Source: Xylanibacter rarus | GTDB taxonomy: Bacteria > Bacteroidota > Bacteroidia > Bacteroidales > Bacteroidaceae | Assembly (NCBI RefSeq): GCF_001275135.1 | Contig: NZ_LFQU01000010.1 | Location: 48,283-112,282, forward strand | Direction: 5' to 3' | Length of the DNA stretch: 64,000 bases | The notes under the pieces: generated by a model | The model's input: the letters and a program-made list of their open reading frames with translations, nothing else | What the model was told of the DNA's origin: nothing | Database searches by the model: none | Position numbers and translations under genes: made by a program | Shown here: piece after piece, positions 1 to 9,577 of the stretch | How the letters are laid out: each line of letters opens with the position of its first letter | Position numbering within the stretch: position 1 is the stretch's first letter

Positions 1-914
1 ATCCCCGTGACGGGAGTGCCGTCGGCCAGCGCGCCCGGCGAAGTCCAGTTGGTATAGTAGGCCGTAGATGCCCAGTCGTTGGCGGCCTTGTCCCACATGG
101 CAGGGTTGAGCTCTATGTATTTAGCCTCCTCCTGATACTGCTTCTTGAGCGAGTCCTCGGGTATGGCGTCAATGAGTCCCGTGCCCATTATGCCTATTGT
201 CGACTCCAGTCGCACGGCAATGTTGGTTGGCTTCGGGTCGGTGTTGAACGCATCCTGCGAAATGGTCACTTCGGGATATATGAGCTGATATTTCTCGCCG
301 TCGGGAAACTCCGTTGCCGACAGTCCGCTCGGCATTGTGCCCTCTACGGTTTTCCATGTCATGCTGATTTTGTCCTCGTCAACGGGTGGAAGAAACGGCG
401 ACACGGCCTGTGTCTGCGGCATGCCCGTAACCTCGCTGATGTAGGGACCGTCGTTGCTGTTGGCTCCGTCTTCGGGATGATATATCACGAGCAGGTAGCC
501 GTTGCCGAAGCCTGCTTTGTACGACTCCTGCCGCTTGCCGTGCCCGTAGCCCGGATGGCAGTCGATGCACGACTTTCTGACCGATGCCGGCCCTAGGCCG
601 TTGAACGGCGGAGTGCTCGTGTTGAAGTTGCGCTCAAAGAGCACCTCGCCGAGATGAAACTCACTTAGCAGTCCCATTTCGTCTACTATAGGGGCGTCGT
701 CTTCATAGCAGCCTGCGCCTACGTTTTCGGTAGTGCCGAGCTTGCCGCCCGGATACCATTCGTCGGCCGAGAAGTTGCCCACATCCTGTCCAACATACTC
801 AATGTCGCCCGTGTTCTCCGGCAGACGCTCATCGTCAGTGCAGGCCTGAAACGACAGGCAGGCACACGCCGCGAGGGCGGCAACATGACAGTTTCTGATA
901 CTTATAAATTTCAT
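1..914 (-). CDS. Di-haem oxidoreductase family lipoprotein (3' end cut by window edge)
   Basis: The frame is open from the ATG at 914 down to base 1, giving 304 residues with no stop, so the C-terminus lies outside the window. The N-terminus is a lipoprotein signal with a Cys at residue 25 (SFQAC), so the product is probably membrane-anchored. A c-type haem motif CIDCH is at 116-120, followed by a Gly/His-rich stretch. This fits the di-haem 'thiol oxidoreductase' (DHOR, DUF1111) family, whose second CxxCH would be in the missing part. It is the last visible gene of a leftward operon after an outer-membrane barrel and an imelysin. DHOR and imelysin genes commonly co-occur in iron-responsive loci, so a role in iron or haem redox handling is inferred. 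The family call is fairly firm; the substrate is unknown. Confidence 0.8.
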   Translation of the reverse strand, partial: MKFISIRNCHVAALAACACLSFQACTDDERLPENTGDIEYVGQDVGNFSADEWYPGGKLGTTENVGAGCYEDDAPIVDEMGLLSEFHLGEVLFERNFNTSTPPFNGLGPASVRKSCIDCHPGYGHGKRQESYKAGFGNGYLLVIYHPEDGANSNDGPYISEVTGMPQTQAVSPFLPPVDEDKISMTWKTVEGTMPSGLSATEFPDGEKYQLIYPEVTISQDAFNTDPKPTNIAVRLESTIGIMGTGLIDAIPEDSLKKQYQEEAKYIELNPAMWDKAANDWASTAYYTNWTSPGALADGTPVTG

Positions 915-1057
915 AATATGCTGTTTTAAGATTACTTTGTCTTTGCTTTCTTTATCGGTTCAGCGATTGCTCTTGCCTTTCAGGCGTAAAGTTACGCCAC
1001 GCAGACCGTGTGACGGCTTGCCGTGGCATAACTTCTAATAACCTTTAAAAAGTATTG

Positions 1058-2320
<1,263 letters not shown>

Positions 2321-2387
2321 TTACTTTGTTTTTATATAATACTTGTATCGTTTCTTCTATACATTCAGGGTGTCCGGCTTAGTCGTC

Positions 2388-3704
2388 TTACAGGAAGAAT
2401 CCCTGATATGCCACGCCTATCGACACCGAAGGCTCGTCGTTGTATTTTGATTTGAGGAATCTCTTTGAGTATTCGCCCTTCACGACAATCTGCGGAACAG
2501 GGTAGTAGTTGAGGCCTACGGCCATGCGGTTGCGGTCGGTATATTCGTAGTCGGCCTGGTCGGCGGCAGGAATGTATGAGTCGTAGTACTCATATCTGCC
2601 AAAGGCATACAGCTTTTGGTTTTTGTTTCTGAGCTTGGGTATCTGTGAGAAAATGTCGTATCCGGCCTCGATGCCTGCCGCTACGGCATTCTTGCCCACG
2701 GGCGACTTCTTATAAGGCGCGCCGCTCGACACGAGGTTGCGCTTTATTGCGCTTATCTTCGATGCATCGCTCACATATCCGTAGTCGGCGTTACCTCTTA
2801 CAATCCAGTTGTGGCCCGAGTAGGTGAAATCGAAAGCTCCGATATATACGTTGCCCTTAACCTTGTCGTTGGCCTTGCCTTCGCCTTCCATGTCGTGCGG
2901 ATAGGTGTTGTGCATCGACTGTCCGTAGTATCCGCTAAGACCGATGCGCAGGCCCGGAATGGTGTAGTTGTCGATGCGCGCGGCAAAGCCATACTTGTTG
3001 GCCACCTTAAATTCGAATGGCGAACCGGCACCGTTCTGCACCCAGTTGTCGCGGTCGAACATGAAGGCGTCGAGTCCGGCGATGAACTGCAGCTCATAAC
3101 GGAAGTCTCCCGAGCGGCCCCAAAAGCTGATGCCTGTGTCGTGCCATGTGCATGGAAGAATGGTAGATTCGCCTTCGGGGCGGTAGACTGTAAAGAAGTT
3201 GAGCGGCTCATGATGGGCGTTGGTGAGGCCTACGGGCACTACTATGTGTCCGATACGGATATTTGCCCAGCGTGCGAACGACTTCTGAATCCAGAACTGC
3301 TCCAACTCCACCTCGCCGCCTTTCTCGGTTTCCTGTTCCCATTCGCCGGCCTCTTCAAACTCTTTCTCAACGGCACCGCCTGCTCCGCCGTGCTCAAACT
3401 CAATCTCGCTCGACATGCTCCAGCCTTTTCCGAAGTCGTAGCTTATGTATATCACGGCATGCGGAATGTCGAAGCGTCCGTGGCTCGGATCGTTCTTATA
3501 CTGGCTTGCGTTAGAATAACGATAAACGTTGTCGCTGTAGAAGTTGCGCGTCAGTGCCACCTCGCCATATCCGCCGATGCTCAGGCGGTTTCCCTTGGCG
3601 TGCTGATACACGCTGTCGGCAGCCGAATGTTGTGCCTGCATCTGTGCGGAAGTGAACAGAATGGCTGCGGCACATGTCAGAAAAGTTTTTCCCGTTAAGT
3701 TCAT
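2388..3704 (-). CDS. Outer-membrane beta-barrel porin-like protein
   Basis: The 438-residue product starts with a Sec signal (MNLTGKTFLTCAAAILF, probable cleavage after the AQMQA region). It continues with alternating amphipathic strands rich in Tyr, Trp and Gly, and it ends in a hydrophobic strand with a terminal aromatic residue pair (YQGFFL), typical of an outer-membrane barrel. An acidic loop (residues about 105-135, many Glu) may be surface-exposed or bind metal. It resembles phosphate/anion-selective porin-like proteins of Bacteroidetes. It is the first gene of the leftward operon with imelysin and di-haem oxidoreductase, so it may be the outer-membrane route or scaffold for that system. 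The exact substrate cannot be told from sequence. Confidence 0.75.
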   Translation of the reverse strand: MNLTGKTFLTCAAAILFTSAQMQAQHSAADSVYQHAKGNRLSIGGYGEVALTRNFYSDNVYRYSNASQYKNDPSHGRFDIPHAVIYISYDFGKGWSMSSEIEFEHGGAGGAVEKEFEEAGEWEQETEKGGEVELEQFWIQKSFARWANIRIGHIVVPVGLTNAHHEPLNFFTVYRPEGESTILPCTWHDTGISFWGRSGDFRYELQFIAGLDAFMFDRDNWVQNGAGSPFEFKVANKYGFAARIDNYTIPGLRIGLSGYYGQSMHNTYPHDMEGEGKANDKVKGNVYIGAFDFTYSGHNWIVRGNADYGYVSDASKISAIKRNLVSSGAPYKKSPVGKNAVAAGIEAGYDIFSQIPKLRNKNQKLYAFGRYEYYDSYIPAADQADYEYTDRNRMAVGLNYYPVPQIVVKGEYSKRFLKSKYNDEPSVSIGVAYQGFFL

Positions 3705-3732
3705 TTATGTCTTATTTTTTGATTTTTCGATG

Positions 3733-3763
3733 CAAAGGTAATGGCTCGTAAAAATGTTTACAA
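3733..3763 (-). promoter_or_regulatory. Promoter of the barrel-imelysin-DHOR operon
   Basis: On the minus strand a TTG (3761-3763) is followed after 20 bp by TACCTTTG (3733-3740). This matches the Bacteroidetes -33/-7 arrangement and lies 29 bp upstream of the barrel ATG. Confidence 0.7.
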
Positions 3764-3808
3764 TACTTAAAAATCGGTAAAATAAGATTAAATGAATGTG
3801 CGTCTCTA

Positions 3809-3826
3809 ATCACCAAAAAGGGTGAT
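3809..3826. promoter_or_regulatory. 18-bp palindrome, possible operator
   Basis: ATCACC and GGTGAT form a perfect 6-bp inverted repeat around a 6-bp spacer, about 45 bp upstream of the -33 element of the imelysin operon. It could bind a dimeric regulator, but no regulator is identified. Confidence 0.35.
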
Positions 3827-3904
3827 GGCCGGCCTGTTTTCATGCCTTGCACGGCACGATGAGCCATGTTTGGCAGCGTTAAGTGTGCTGGGGTGTGAAA
3901 ACAG

Positions 3905-3942
3905 AGCGCCGCATATACCTATTTGCAGGTATATGCGGCGCT
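3905..3942 (-). terminator. Strong hairpin terminator downstream of the phosphatase gene
   Basis: A perfect 16-bp stem (starting AGCGCCGCATATACCT) closes a 6-base loop. On the minus strand it is followed by CTGTTTTC, a short T-run. It ends the leftward transcript that contains the phosphatase gene. Confidence 0.75.
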
Positions 3943-4000
3943 AATAATAAATGGGTATGCTGTCAGCCTTGCTATGGCTTAGGCATTGCTTGTCAGAGCA

Positions 4001-4492
4001 TTACAGCTGTTTTTCGAGCCATGCAATGATGCCGTCGCAGGCATCTTCGATAAGGTCGAGAGCCAGCTCGAAGTCGGCATCGCCTCCGTAATAGGGGTCG
4101 GGCACGGTGTCGTATTGCGGATGACGGCTCATGAAGTCTGCCGTACACATTATCTTCTTGCGGTCGTCGTCGTTGCGTGCCACGCGGTTAAGGTCGGCCA
4201 CGTTCTGATGATCCATCGCGAAAACATAGTCGAAGCGGCTGAAGTCGGCAGGCTTAATCTGTCTTGCCCTGCTGCTCAGGTCGTATCCACGGCTTGCTCC
4301 GTGGCTTCTCATGCGGCGGTCGGGCAGCTGCCCTTCGTGCCATGAACCGATGCCGGCAGAGTCTACCTCAATGCGTCCTGCCAGGCACTTGTTGTCTTCG
4401 AGCTTATATTTCAGTATTGCCTCGGCAGCCGGAGAGCGGCATATATTGCCGAGACACACAAAGAGAAGAGACTTCTTGTCAACTGGTTTCAT
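4001..4492 (-). CDS. Low-molecular-weight protein-tyrosine phosphatase
   Basis: This 163-residue cytoplasmic protein has the complete LMW-PTP signature. The phosphate loop CLGNICRS has catalytic Cys13 and Arg19, and the general-acid motif DPYY is at 132-135. Length is normal for the family. It removes phosphate from protein tyrosines. In Bacteroidetes, partners may include capsule tyrosine kinases, but no kinase gene is nearby. It is the last gene of a leftward run after two hexapeptide acyltransferases (54 bp gap to the nearest) and is followed by a strong terminator. The acyltransferase neighbours hint at a link to surface polysaccharide, which is inference only. Confidence 0.92.
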   Translation of the reverse strand: MKPVDKKSLLFVCLGNICRSPAAEAILKYKLEDNKCLAGRIEVDSAGIGSWHEGQLPDRRMRSHGASRGYDLSSRARQIKPADFSRFDYVFAMDHQNVADLNRVARNDDDRKKIMCTADFMSRHPQYDTVPDPYYGGDADFELALDLIEDACDGIIAWLEKQL

Positions 4493-4546
4493 AATCAGAA
4501 AATAATCTTTGTTGTTGTATAGTGATGAAGATGGGCCGCGCGTGGA

Positions 4547-5107
4547 TTATTTGTCAACCACCGGGCGGCGCTTTACCACTGCCGGATTGCCTGCCGCGAG
4601 CGAGTCGTCGGGTATGTCTTTAGTAACCACGCTGCCGGCAGCAATGATGCATCGCTTGCCTATAGTTACGCCCGGACACACGATAACACTGCCGCAGAGC
4701 CATGTGTCCTCGCCTATGGTTACAGGATAAGCCGTCTCTATCGTACCGCGGCGCGGCACGTAGTCCATCGGATGCTGCGGCGTGTATATCTGGCAGTTGG
4801 GGCCTATAAGCACGTTGTCGCCTATGGTAATGCGTCCTCCGTCGAGCATCACGCAGTTGTAGTTTACGAACACGTTGCGCCCCATGGTTATACCGTTGCC
4901 GTGGTCGCAGTGGAACGGCGGGCACACCACGCTGTCCTCCGGTATGCCGGGTATGAGGTCTTCTATCATCTCACGGTAGCAGTCGTCTGTTATGGTGACT
5001 GTCTGCAGCCTGGCACACAGCTTCTTTGCGTGGTCAAGACTCTTGAATATCTCCGGGTCGGAGAAGTTGTAGAGCTGGCTGCTGCGCATTTTCTCAAATT
5101 CGGTCAT
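4547..5107 (-). CDS. Maa-type sugar O-acetyltransferase
   Basis: The protein has 186 residues. The N-terminal maltose-acetyltransferase helix region (residues about 3-55) precedes left-handed beta-helix hexapeptide repeats (NVFVNYNC, ITIGDNV, VTIGEDTW, VTIGKRC). The catalytic His is His112 in TPQHPMDY, and the Maa/NodL end motif AAGNPAVV is present. It transfers acetyl from acetyl-CoA to a sugar hydroxyl in the cytoplasm; the natural acceptor is not predictable. It lies 19 bp downstream of another hexapeptide transferase on the same strand, so the two are probably co-transcribed with the phosphatase gene that follows. Confidence 0.88.
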   Translation of the reverse strand: MTEFEKMRSSQLYNFSDPEIFKSLDHAKKLCARLQTVTITDDCYREMIEDLIPGIPEDSVVCPPFHCDHGNGITMGRNVFVNYNCVMLDGGRITIGDNVLIGPNCQIYTPQHPMDYVPRRGTIETAYPVTIGEDTWLCGSVIVCPGVTIGKRCIIAAGSVVTKDIPDDSLAAGNPAVVKRRPVVDK

Positions 5108-5126
5108 GTGTCTTGTTGATATTTTG

Positions 5127-5702
5127 TTATAATGGAATATTCACTTTCTTGCCGTCCTTCTTTACTATAACGGCCGGATTGCCCACCACGGTGCAGTTGT
5201 CGGGCACATCCTTATATATAACTGTGGCGGCGCCAATCCTGACGTTGTTGCCAATCTTTACCTTGCCGAACACCATCGAACCTGTGTATATGCTTACGTT
5301 GTCGCCTATGGTGGGGCGTCCGTCCTTGCCGTTGCCGAGCGTAACGAGGTGCAGGCAATAGAAGTTGCGGCCTATGCTGTCGGCGTTGAGATAGGTTGAA
5401 TATGAATGCTCTAGATGGCATCCTTCGCCTATCGACGGGCACGTTATGTGGAGCGACTTGTCCTCGGGCATGAGCCACTTGATGAACACGGAGCGGTATT
5501 CGCCAAGGCGATAATAAAACAAGTTGCGGAACACCTTCTGCCGTGTGCACACCTTAATAAAGGTAAGTATGCCGCCCTTGCCTTCTCCGTAAGGCTCAAG
5601 GTCGGCGTCAATGGTCTTCCTGAAGCGCAGATATAGCAGTATGTGCGGCAACATTCTCAACGTTGAGGCCGAGAGCAGGGCGCATTGTGTGTAAGGGTTC
5701 AT
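5127..5702 (-). CDS. Serine-acetyltransferase-like hexapeptide transferase
   Basis: This 191-residue protein has a helical N-terminus (about 1-85) and a C-terminal left-handed beta-helix with repeats such as SIGEGCHLEH, PTIGDNVSIY, VKIGNNVRIG. It ends with the CysE-like segment DNCTVVGNPAVIV. The CysE catalytic pattern is only loosely kept, and the N-terminus is shorter than in true CysE. It therefore more likely acetylates a sugar or polysaccharide precursor than serine. It is encoded just upstream of a Maa-type acetyltransferase on the same strand. The fold assignment is strong; the substrate is open. Confidence 0.75.
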   Translation of the reverse strand: MNPYTQCALLSASTLRMLPHILLYLRFRKTIDADLEPYGEGKGGILTFIKVCTRQKVFRNLFYYRLGEYRSVFIKWLMPEDKSLHITCPSIGEGCHLEHSYSTYLNADSIGRNFYCLHLVTLGNGKDGRPTIGDNVSIYTGSMVFGKVKIGNNVRIGAATVIYKDVPDNCTVVGNPAVIVKKDGKKVNIPL

Positions 5703-5781
5703 GATGTTTCAGGTTGATGTTTTTATAACTTTTTATGCCGTCATGCCGGCTTATTTGTATGCCTGCATTGCAGACGCGGGG

Positions 5782-6255
5782 CTATTTTCGTCCGAAGTCG
5801 GCCGGAATGTCTCCCCATTTGCGCGTGTCCCACTGGATGAGTTCCGTGCGGAACGTGTGCGTGCGCAGCCAGTTTTCGGCTCTTGCTATGACGTTATACA
5901 GCTGTGCGGTCTTGGCCGTGCGTTCCAGTTTTGTCTTGCACTGCATCTTCCTTACCCATGTTATGGCCGTGAAGCTGTCGCTGTATATAGTCTTCTTGAT
6001 GCCTTTCTGCTCCATAAGCGCCAGTGCATGCACGATGGCAAGGAATTCGCCAATGTTGTTCGTTCCGAACACCGGACCGTAATGAAACACCACAGCGCCC
6101 GTAGTGAGGTCGATGCCCCTGTACTCCATCTGTCCCGGATTGCCGCTGCATGCCGCGTCAACAGCCCATGCGTCAGCCTTAACTTCCATAGGCAATGGCA
6201 ACACAGTATCGTTTCTGTAATCAGGCGGATTGCAGTTGTTTAATTCATAATTCAT
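5782..6255 (-). CDS. Ribonuclease HI family protein
   Basis: The RNase H fold and its acidic active site are visible: Asp in VDAACSGNPG, Glu in NNIGEFLA, Asp in YSDSFTA, and the final Asp in GDIPADFGRK. The product removes RNA from RNA-DNA hybrids. The start is uncertain. The ATG at 6255 gives 157 residues, while the ATG at 6189 (MEVKADAW) gives 135 and begins close to the conserved domain. A longer frame from 6405 runs through repeat sequence and is unlikely. It is the first gene of the leftward run with the acyltransferases and the phosphatase (79 bp gap to the next gene). Its leader contains 9-bp CTTTAACTA repeats. Confidence 0.85.
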   Translation of the reverse strand: MNYELNNCNPPDYRNDTVLPLPMEVKADAWAVDAACSGNPGQMEYRGIDLTTGAVVFHYGPVFGTNNIGEFLAIVHALALMEQKGIKKTIYSDSFTAITWVRKMQCKTKLERTAKTAQLYNVIARAENWLRTHTFRTELIQWDTRKWGDIPADFGRK

Positions 6256-6384
6256 AATAACTGGTATTTTGTGGAGCAGTTTATATTGAGCACCTTGGCT
6301 GATGAAATAAGATAAGTTGATATCATGAAAGATAAAGGAGTTAGAGCAGTTGAACAAAACTAAAATCACGCCTTGAAGGCATTT

Positions 6385-6443
6385 GACTTTAACTACTAAG
6401 CTCACACCGTGAGCGATAACTACTTTAACTACTCTAACTCCTC
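6385..6443. repeat. 9-bp CTTTAACTA/CTCTAACTC microsatellite with a small hairpin
   Basis: Two runs of the 9-bp motif flank a perfect hairpin GCTCAC-ACC-GTGAGC (6400-6414). The block sits between the argS stop (6452) and the RNase HI start. The same 9-mer recurs near 42.1, 54.5, 61.5-61.8 and 62.9 kb. Confidence 0.8.
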
Positions 6444-6451
6444 AACAATTA

Positions 6452-8269
6452 TTACATTCGTTCCGGCATTTCGATTCCGAGCAGGCGCATGCCGTTCTTC
6501 AGAGTCTTGGCCACGTTCTTGGCGATGAGCAGGCGCAGAGCCTTCTCGTCGTCAGTGTCGGCGCCGAGGATGCTGAAGTCATGATAGAACTGGTTGAACT
6601 CCTTGGTCAGCTCGTAGCAATAGTTGGCTATGCCGCTCGGGCTGTAGTCTATGCCGGCCTGGCGCACGGCAGCCTCATATTCGTTCATCTTCTGTATCAG
6701 TTCTGTCTCCTTGACGCTCAGGTTTACGTTGCCGCTGAATGCCTCGGGCACTGCTATGCCCTGAGCCTCGGCCTTGCGCAGAATGCTGCGTATGCGGGCA
6801 TAAGTGTACTGAATGAACGGACCTGTGTTGCCGTTGAAGTCGATTGACTCTTCAGGATTGAACAGCATGTTCTTGCGGGCGTCAACCTTCAGGATGAAGT
6901 ATTTGAGTGCACCCATACCAACCATGCGCGAAACCTCGGCACGCTCCTCGTCGCTCATGTCGGCAAACTTGCCCAGTTCCTCGCTTGTGCGGCGTGCGTC
7001 GTCTATCATTGCTGCTATCAGGTCGTCGGCGTCAACCACCGTTCCCTCGCGGCTCTTCATCTTGCCGTTAGGCAATTCCACCATGCCGTAAGAGAAGTGG
7101 ACAAGCTCCTTGCCCCACTTGAAGCCGAGGCGGTCGAGCAATATTGACAGCACCTGGAAGTGATAGTTCTGCTCGTTGCCCACAACATATATCATCTTGT
7201 CTATAGGATAGTCGTTGAAGCGCATCTCTGCCGTACCGATGTCCTGAGTCATATACACCGACGTGCCGTCAGAGCGGAGCAGCAGTTTCTGGTCGAGGCC
7301 CTCGTCAGAGAGGTCAGCCCATACGCTGTTGTCGTCCTTGCGGAAGAAGAGTCCCTTCTCGAGTCCTTCCTCCACCTTTGCCTTTCCCTTCAGATAAGTC
7401 TGCGACTCATAGTATATCTTGTCGAAGCCTACGCCCAGAGCCTTGTAAGTCTCGTCGAATCCGGCGTAAACCCATGAGTTCATCTTCTCCCACAGTGCGC
7501 GCACCTCGGGGTCGTTGGCTTCCCATTTCACGAGCATGTCGTGAGCCTCCTTTATCAGCGGAGCCTCGTCCTTGGCCTTCTTCTCGGCCTCCTCGTCGGT
7601 CATGCCCTCAGCCTTAAACTTAGCCTCAAGCTCCTTAACCTCCTCGCGGTAGTGCTTGTCGAAGGCCACATAGTAGTCGCCAATCAGGTGGTCGCCCTTC
7701 TTTCCGCTTGTCTCGGGTGTTTCGCCGTTGCCCCATTTCAGCCATGCCAGCATCGACTTGCAGATGTGTATTCCGCGGTCGTTCACGATGTTGGTCTTGA
7801 CAACACGGTTGCCGTTGGCCTCCATAATCTGCGCAAGGCTCCAGCCCAGCAGGTTGTTGCGCACGTGTCCCAGGTGGAGCGGCTTGTTGGTGTTGGGCGA
7901 TGAGTATTCTATCATCACCAGCGGAGCGTCGGCTCCTGCCTTGCGCTCGCCGTAGTGCTCGTCGGCGCTGATGGCGTTGAGCAGCTTGATCCATGACTGC
8001 TGTGCCAGCACGAGGTTAAGAAATCCCTTGACCACGTTGAAGCGCTCAACGTGCTCGCAGTTTTCAACCAGCCAGTTGCCAATGGCCTCGGCCGTAGCTT
8101 CGGGCTTCTGTCTTGATATCTTTAAGAACGGAAAAACCACCAGGGTAAGGCTACCCTCAAACTCGCGTTTTGTCTTCTGCAGCTGAACCATGTTCTCTGT
8201 GATGTTGGCTCCGTAAAGCTCCTTCACGGCCTTTATCACGCTGCTGCTAATCTCACCTGCTATATTCAT
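6452..8269 (-). CDS. argS: Arginyl-tRNA synthetase
   Basis: The 605-residue class I synthetase charges tRNA-Arg with arginine. The N-terminal Add1 domain is followed by the HIGH-type motif as HLGH (132-135) after SPNTNKP. The KMSKS region is GKMKSREGT near residues 402-410. The C-terminal helical DALR anticodon-binding domain ends in RLLGIEMPERM. Length is normal for the family, and the ATG at 8269 gives the standard N-terminus. It is transcribed leftward from its own promoter, with a long repeat-bearing gap upstream. It is separated from RNase HI downstream by microsatellite sequence. Confidence 0.97.
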   Translation of the reverse strand: MNIAGEISSSVIKAVKELYGANITENMVQLQKTKREFEGSLTLVVFPFLKISRQKPEATAEAIGNWLVENCEHVERFNVVKGFLNLVLAQQSWIKLLNAISADEHYGERKAGADAPLVMIEYSSPNTNKPLHLGHVRNNLLGWSLAQIMEANGNRVVKTNIVNDRGIHICKSMLAWLKWGNGETPETSGKKGDHLIGDYYVAFDKHYREEVKELEAKFKAEGMTDEEAEKKAKDEAPLIKEAHDMLVKWEANDPEVRALWEKMNSWVYAGFDETYKALGVGFDKIYYESQTYLKGKAKVEEGLEKGLFFRKDDNSVWADLSDEGLDQKLLLRSDGTSVYMTQDIGTAEMRFNDYPIDKMIYVVGNEQNYHFQVLSILLDRLGFKWGKELVHFSYGMVELPNGKMKSREGTVVDADDLIAAMIDDARRTSEELGKFADMSDEERAEVSRMVGMGALKYFILKVDARKNMLFNPEESIDFNGNTGPFIQYTYARIRSILRKAEAQGIAVPEAFSGNVNLSVKETELIQKMNEYEAAVRQAGIDYSPSGIANYCYELTKEFNQFYHDFSILGADTDDEKALRLLIAKNVAKTLKNGMRLLGIEMPERM

Positions 8270-8308
8270 TTCTTTAGTTTGTTATTTCTCTTTCATCTTT
8301 TTGCTTTG

Positions 8309-8316
8309 CAAAGGTA
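8309..8316 (-). promoter_or_regulatory. -7 element of the argS promoter
   Basis: The minus strand reads TACCTTTG, matching TAnnTTTG, 39 bp before the argS ATG. No clear -33 TTTG is seen. Confidence 0.6.
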
Positions 8317-8675
8317 AGCAATTTGTTTGAAAATAAGAACTATACGCGGCATGAACAATAAAAAATAAGGGCAAACCGTTTGCCGCGTGAGCCGAAATCT
8401 GCCGCACGGCATACAAAATACGCTCTGATGTTGCCGCCGGCCATGGCGTTCGGGCGTCAGGGCGCAGACCGGTTATGCACCTGTTGTTATGCTGCGGCTT
8501 GACGTGATGTGTAAAATAATTTTACCGTTCGCCGTCCGTTTGACGCTCTCAGAGCAGCGGTGCTCTCCGCTGCAGCGTGGTTTTGCCGTAAAAATAGCGA
8601 AAAATGAACGTTTTGTGTAATGTGTTGATATACCGTGATTTACGCCGGTTGCGTGCCGCCTTGCGGTTTTCTGCT

Positions 8676-8807
8676 TGCCGTTATACGGCTGTTTGCGCTG
8701 CAAAAGGTGCCCTTTTACAGTGCGAAAACATGCCTTTTGCATGCTGAAAGGCATGCTTTTGGCTGCCGAAATCATAAGTTTCGGCGGCTAAAAACTGTCG
8801 GAAAGTA
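8676..8807. repeat. 22-bp-period quasi-palindromic array A
   Basis: Units start at 8676, 8698, 8720, 8742, 8764 and 8786, exactly 22 bp apart. Each has an A-run near positions 6-9 and a T-run near 16-19, usually within TGCnGAAA ... CCTTTTGCA. The four clearest units are 8698-8785. The array lies in the 770-bp gap between recX and argS (8270-9039), which otherwise contains the argS promoter, a 68-bp repeat at 8846 and no convincing gene. Confidence 0.85.
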
Positions 8808-8845
8808 AAGAAAAGTTAATTTATTGCATGGTATAACGTATGCCT

Positions 8846-8913
8846 GTTAACATACATTATACTTTGTTTTTCTGGATTGAAAAATAATTTTGTCCTGACT
8901 TTTTACCGTTTCC
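8846..8913 (+). repeat. 68-bp repeat flanking array A (copy 1)
   Basis: It runs from GTTAACATAC to the end of TCCTGACTTTTTACCGTTTCC. It matches the reverse complement of 63624-63691 over its full length, with an uninterrupted shared core TTTTGTCCTGACTTTTTACC. By eye about 58 of 67 positions agree, allowing small shifts at the ends. It begins about 60 bp beyond the last clear unit of array A. Confidence 0.8.
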
Positions 8914-9039
8914 CGTATGCCTTAATCTCCGCTCATGGCATGCAGGATTGCCCATATAACACTTTCTGTGAGTCATATTTCCAACGCGTGTCATGGCCAT
9001 TGGCATACCGTGAAGCCATATCGTGGCGGATGGTATGGC

Positions 9040-9504
9040 TTAAAACTCCTCACAGTCGAGACACTCTCTTATTATGTCCATGTCGAAGCCGCGGCCCATG
9101 GCAAACCTTATCAGTTTGGCGTTAAGCTCATATTCGCTTGCCGCCTTTATCGTCTTGCGCTTGCTCTGCAGCAGGGGGCGCAGCACGGCGATGTATTCTT
9201 CGGCGTCAACCTCACCGAGCGCGCCTGATATTATGTCGCGCGGTATACGCTTCATCATCAGCGCCTGTTCCACCTTTCGGCGTCCCCATTTGTTATACCG
9301 TATCTTGTCGCGCACGAAGAAGCGGCAGTAGCGCTCCTCGTCGATATACTTTTCGTCAACAAGCCGCTGCATTATGCGTTCCTGCATGTCGTCGGGCAGC
9401 TGCCAGCGCGCCATCTTCTCGCTCATCTCGTGGCGGCAGTGCTCTGCTGCGGCGCACATGGCCGACAGCTTGAAGAATGCCTCCTGTTCTGTTATCTGTT
9501 TCAT
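9040..9504 (-). CDS. recX: RecX regulatory protein
   Basis: The product has 154 residues from the ATG at 9504 (MKQITEQEAFF), preferred because RecX proteins begin near this motif; an ATG at 9528 would add eight residues. Three-helix repeats typical of RecX are visible: CRHEMSEKMARW, IMQRLVDEKYIDEERYCRFF and NKWGRRKVEQAL. RecX binds RecA filaments and damps recombination in the cytoplasm. It is downstream of prmC on the same strand (73 bp gap). recA is not in this window. No T-run terminator is evident after it. Confidence 0.9.
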   Translation of the reverse strand: MKQITEQEAFFKLSAMCAAAEHCRHEMSEKMARWQLPDDMQERIMQRLVDEKYIDEERYCRFFVRDKIRYNKWGRRKVEQALMMKRIPRDIISGALGEVDAEEYIAVLRPLLQSKRKTIKAASEYELNAKLIRFAMGRGFDMDIIRECLDCEEF

Positions 9505-9577
9505 CTCTTTGTCATGTTGTGCCGGCACTGCCGGCTATGTGTATGTTGCCGTGTTGTCTGTTTGCTCTGTTTTGTCG

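Noticed and set aside
2811-3698. 295-residue plus-strand frame
   Set aside because: It lies wholly antisense to the outer-membrane barrel gene, has no recognisable domain, and is a mirror of codon bias.
8473-8775. 100-residue minus-strand frame
   Set aside because: It runs through array A; its sequence is explained by the 22-bp repeat.
8698-8785. CRISPR array
   Set aside because: The 22-bp units abut with no spacers, they are degenerate and palindromic, and no cas genes are present.
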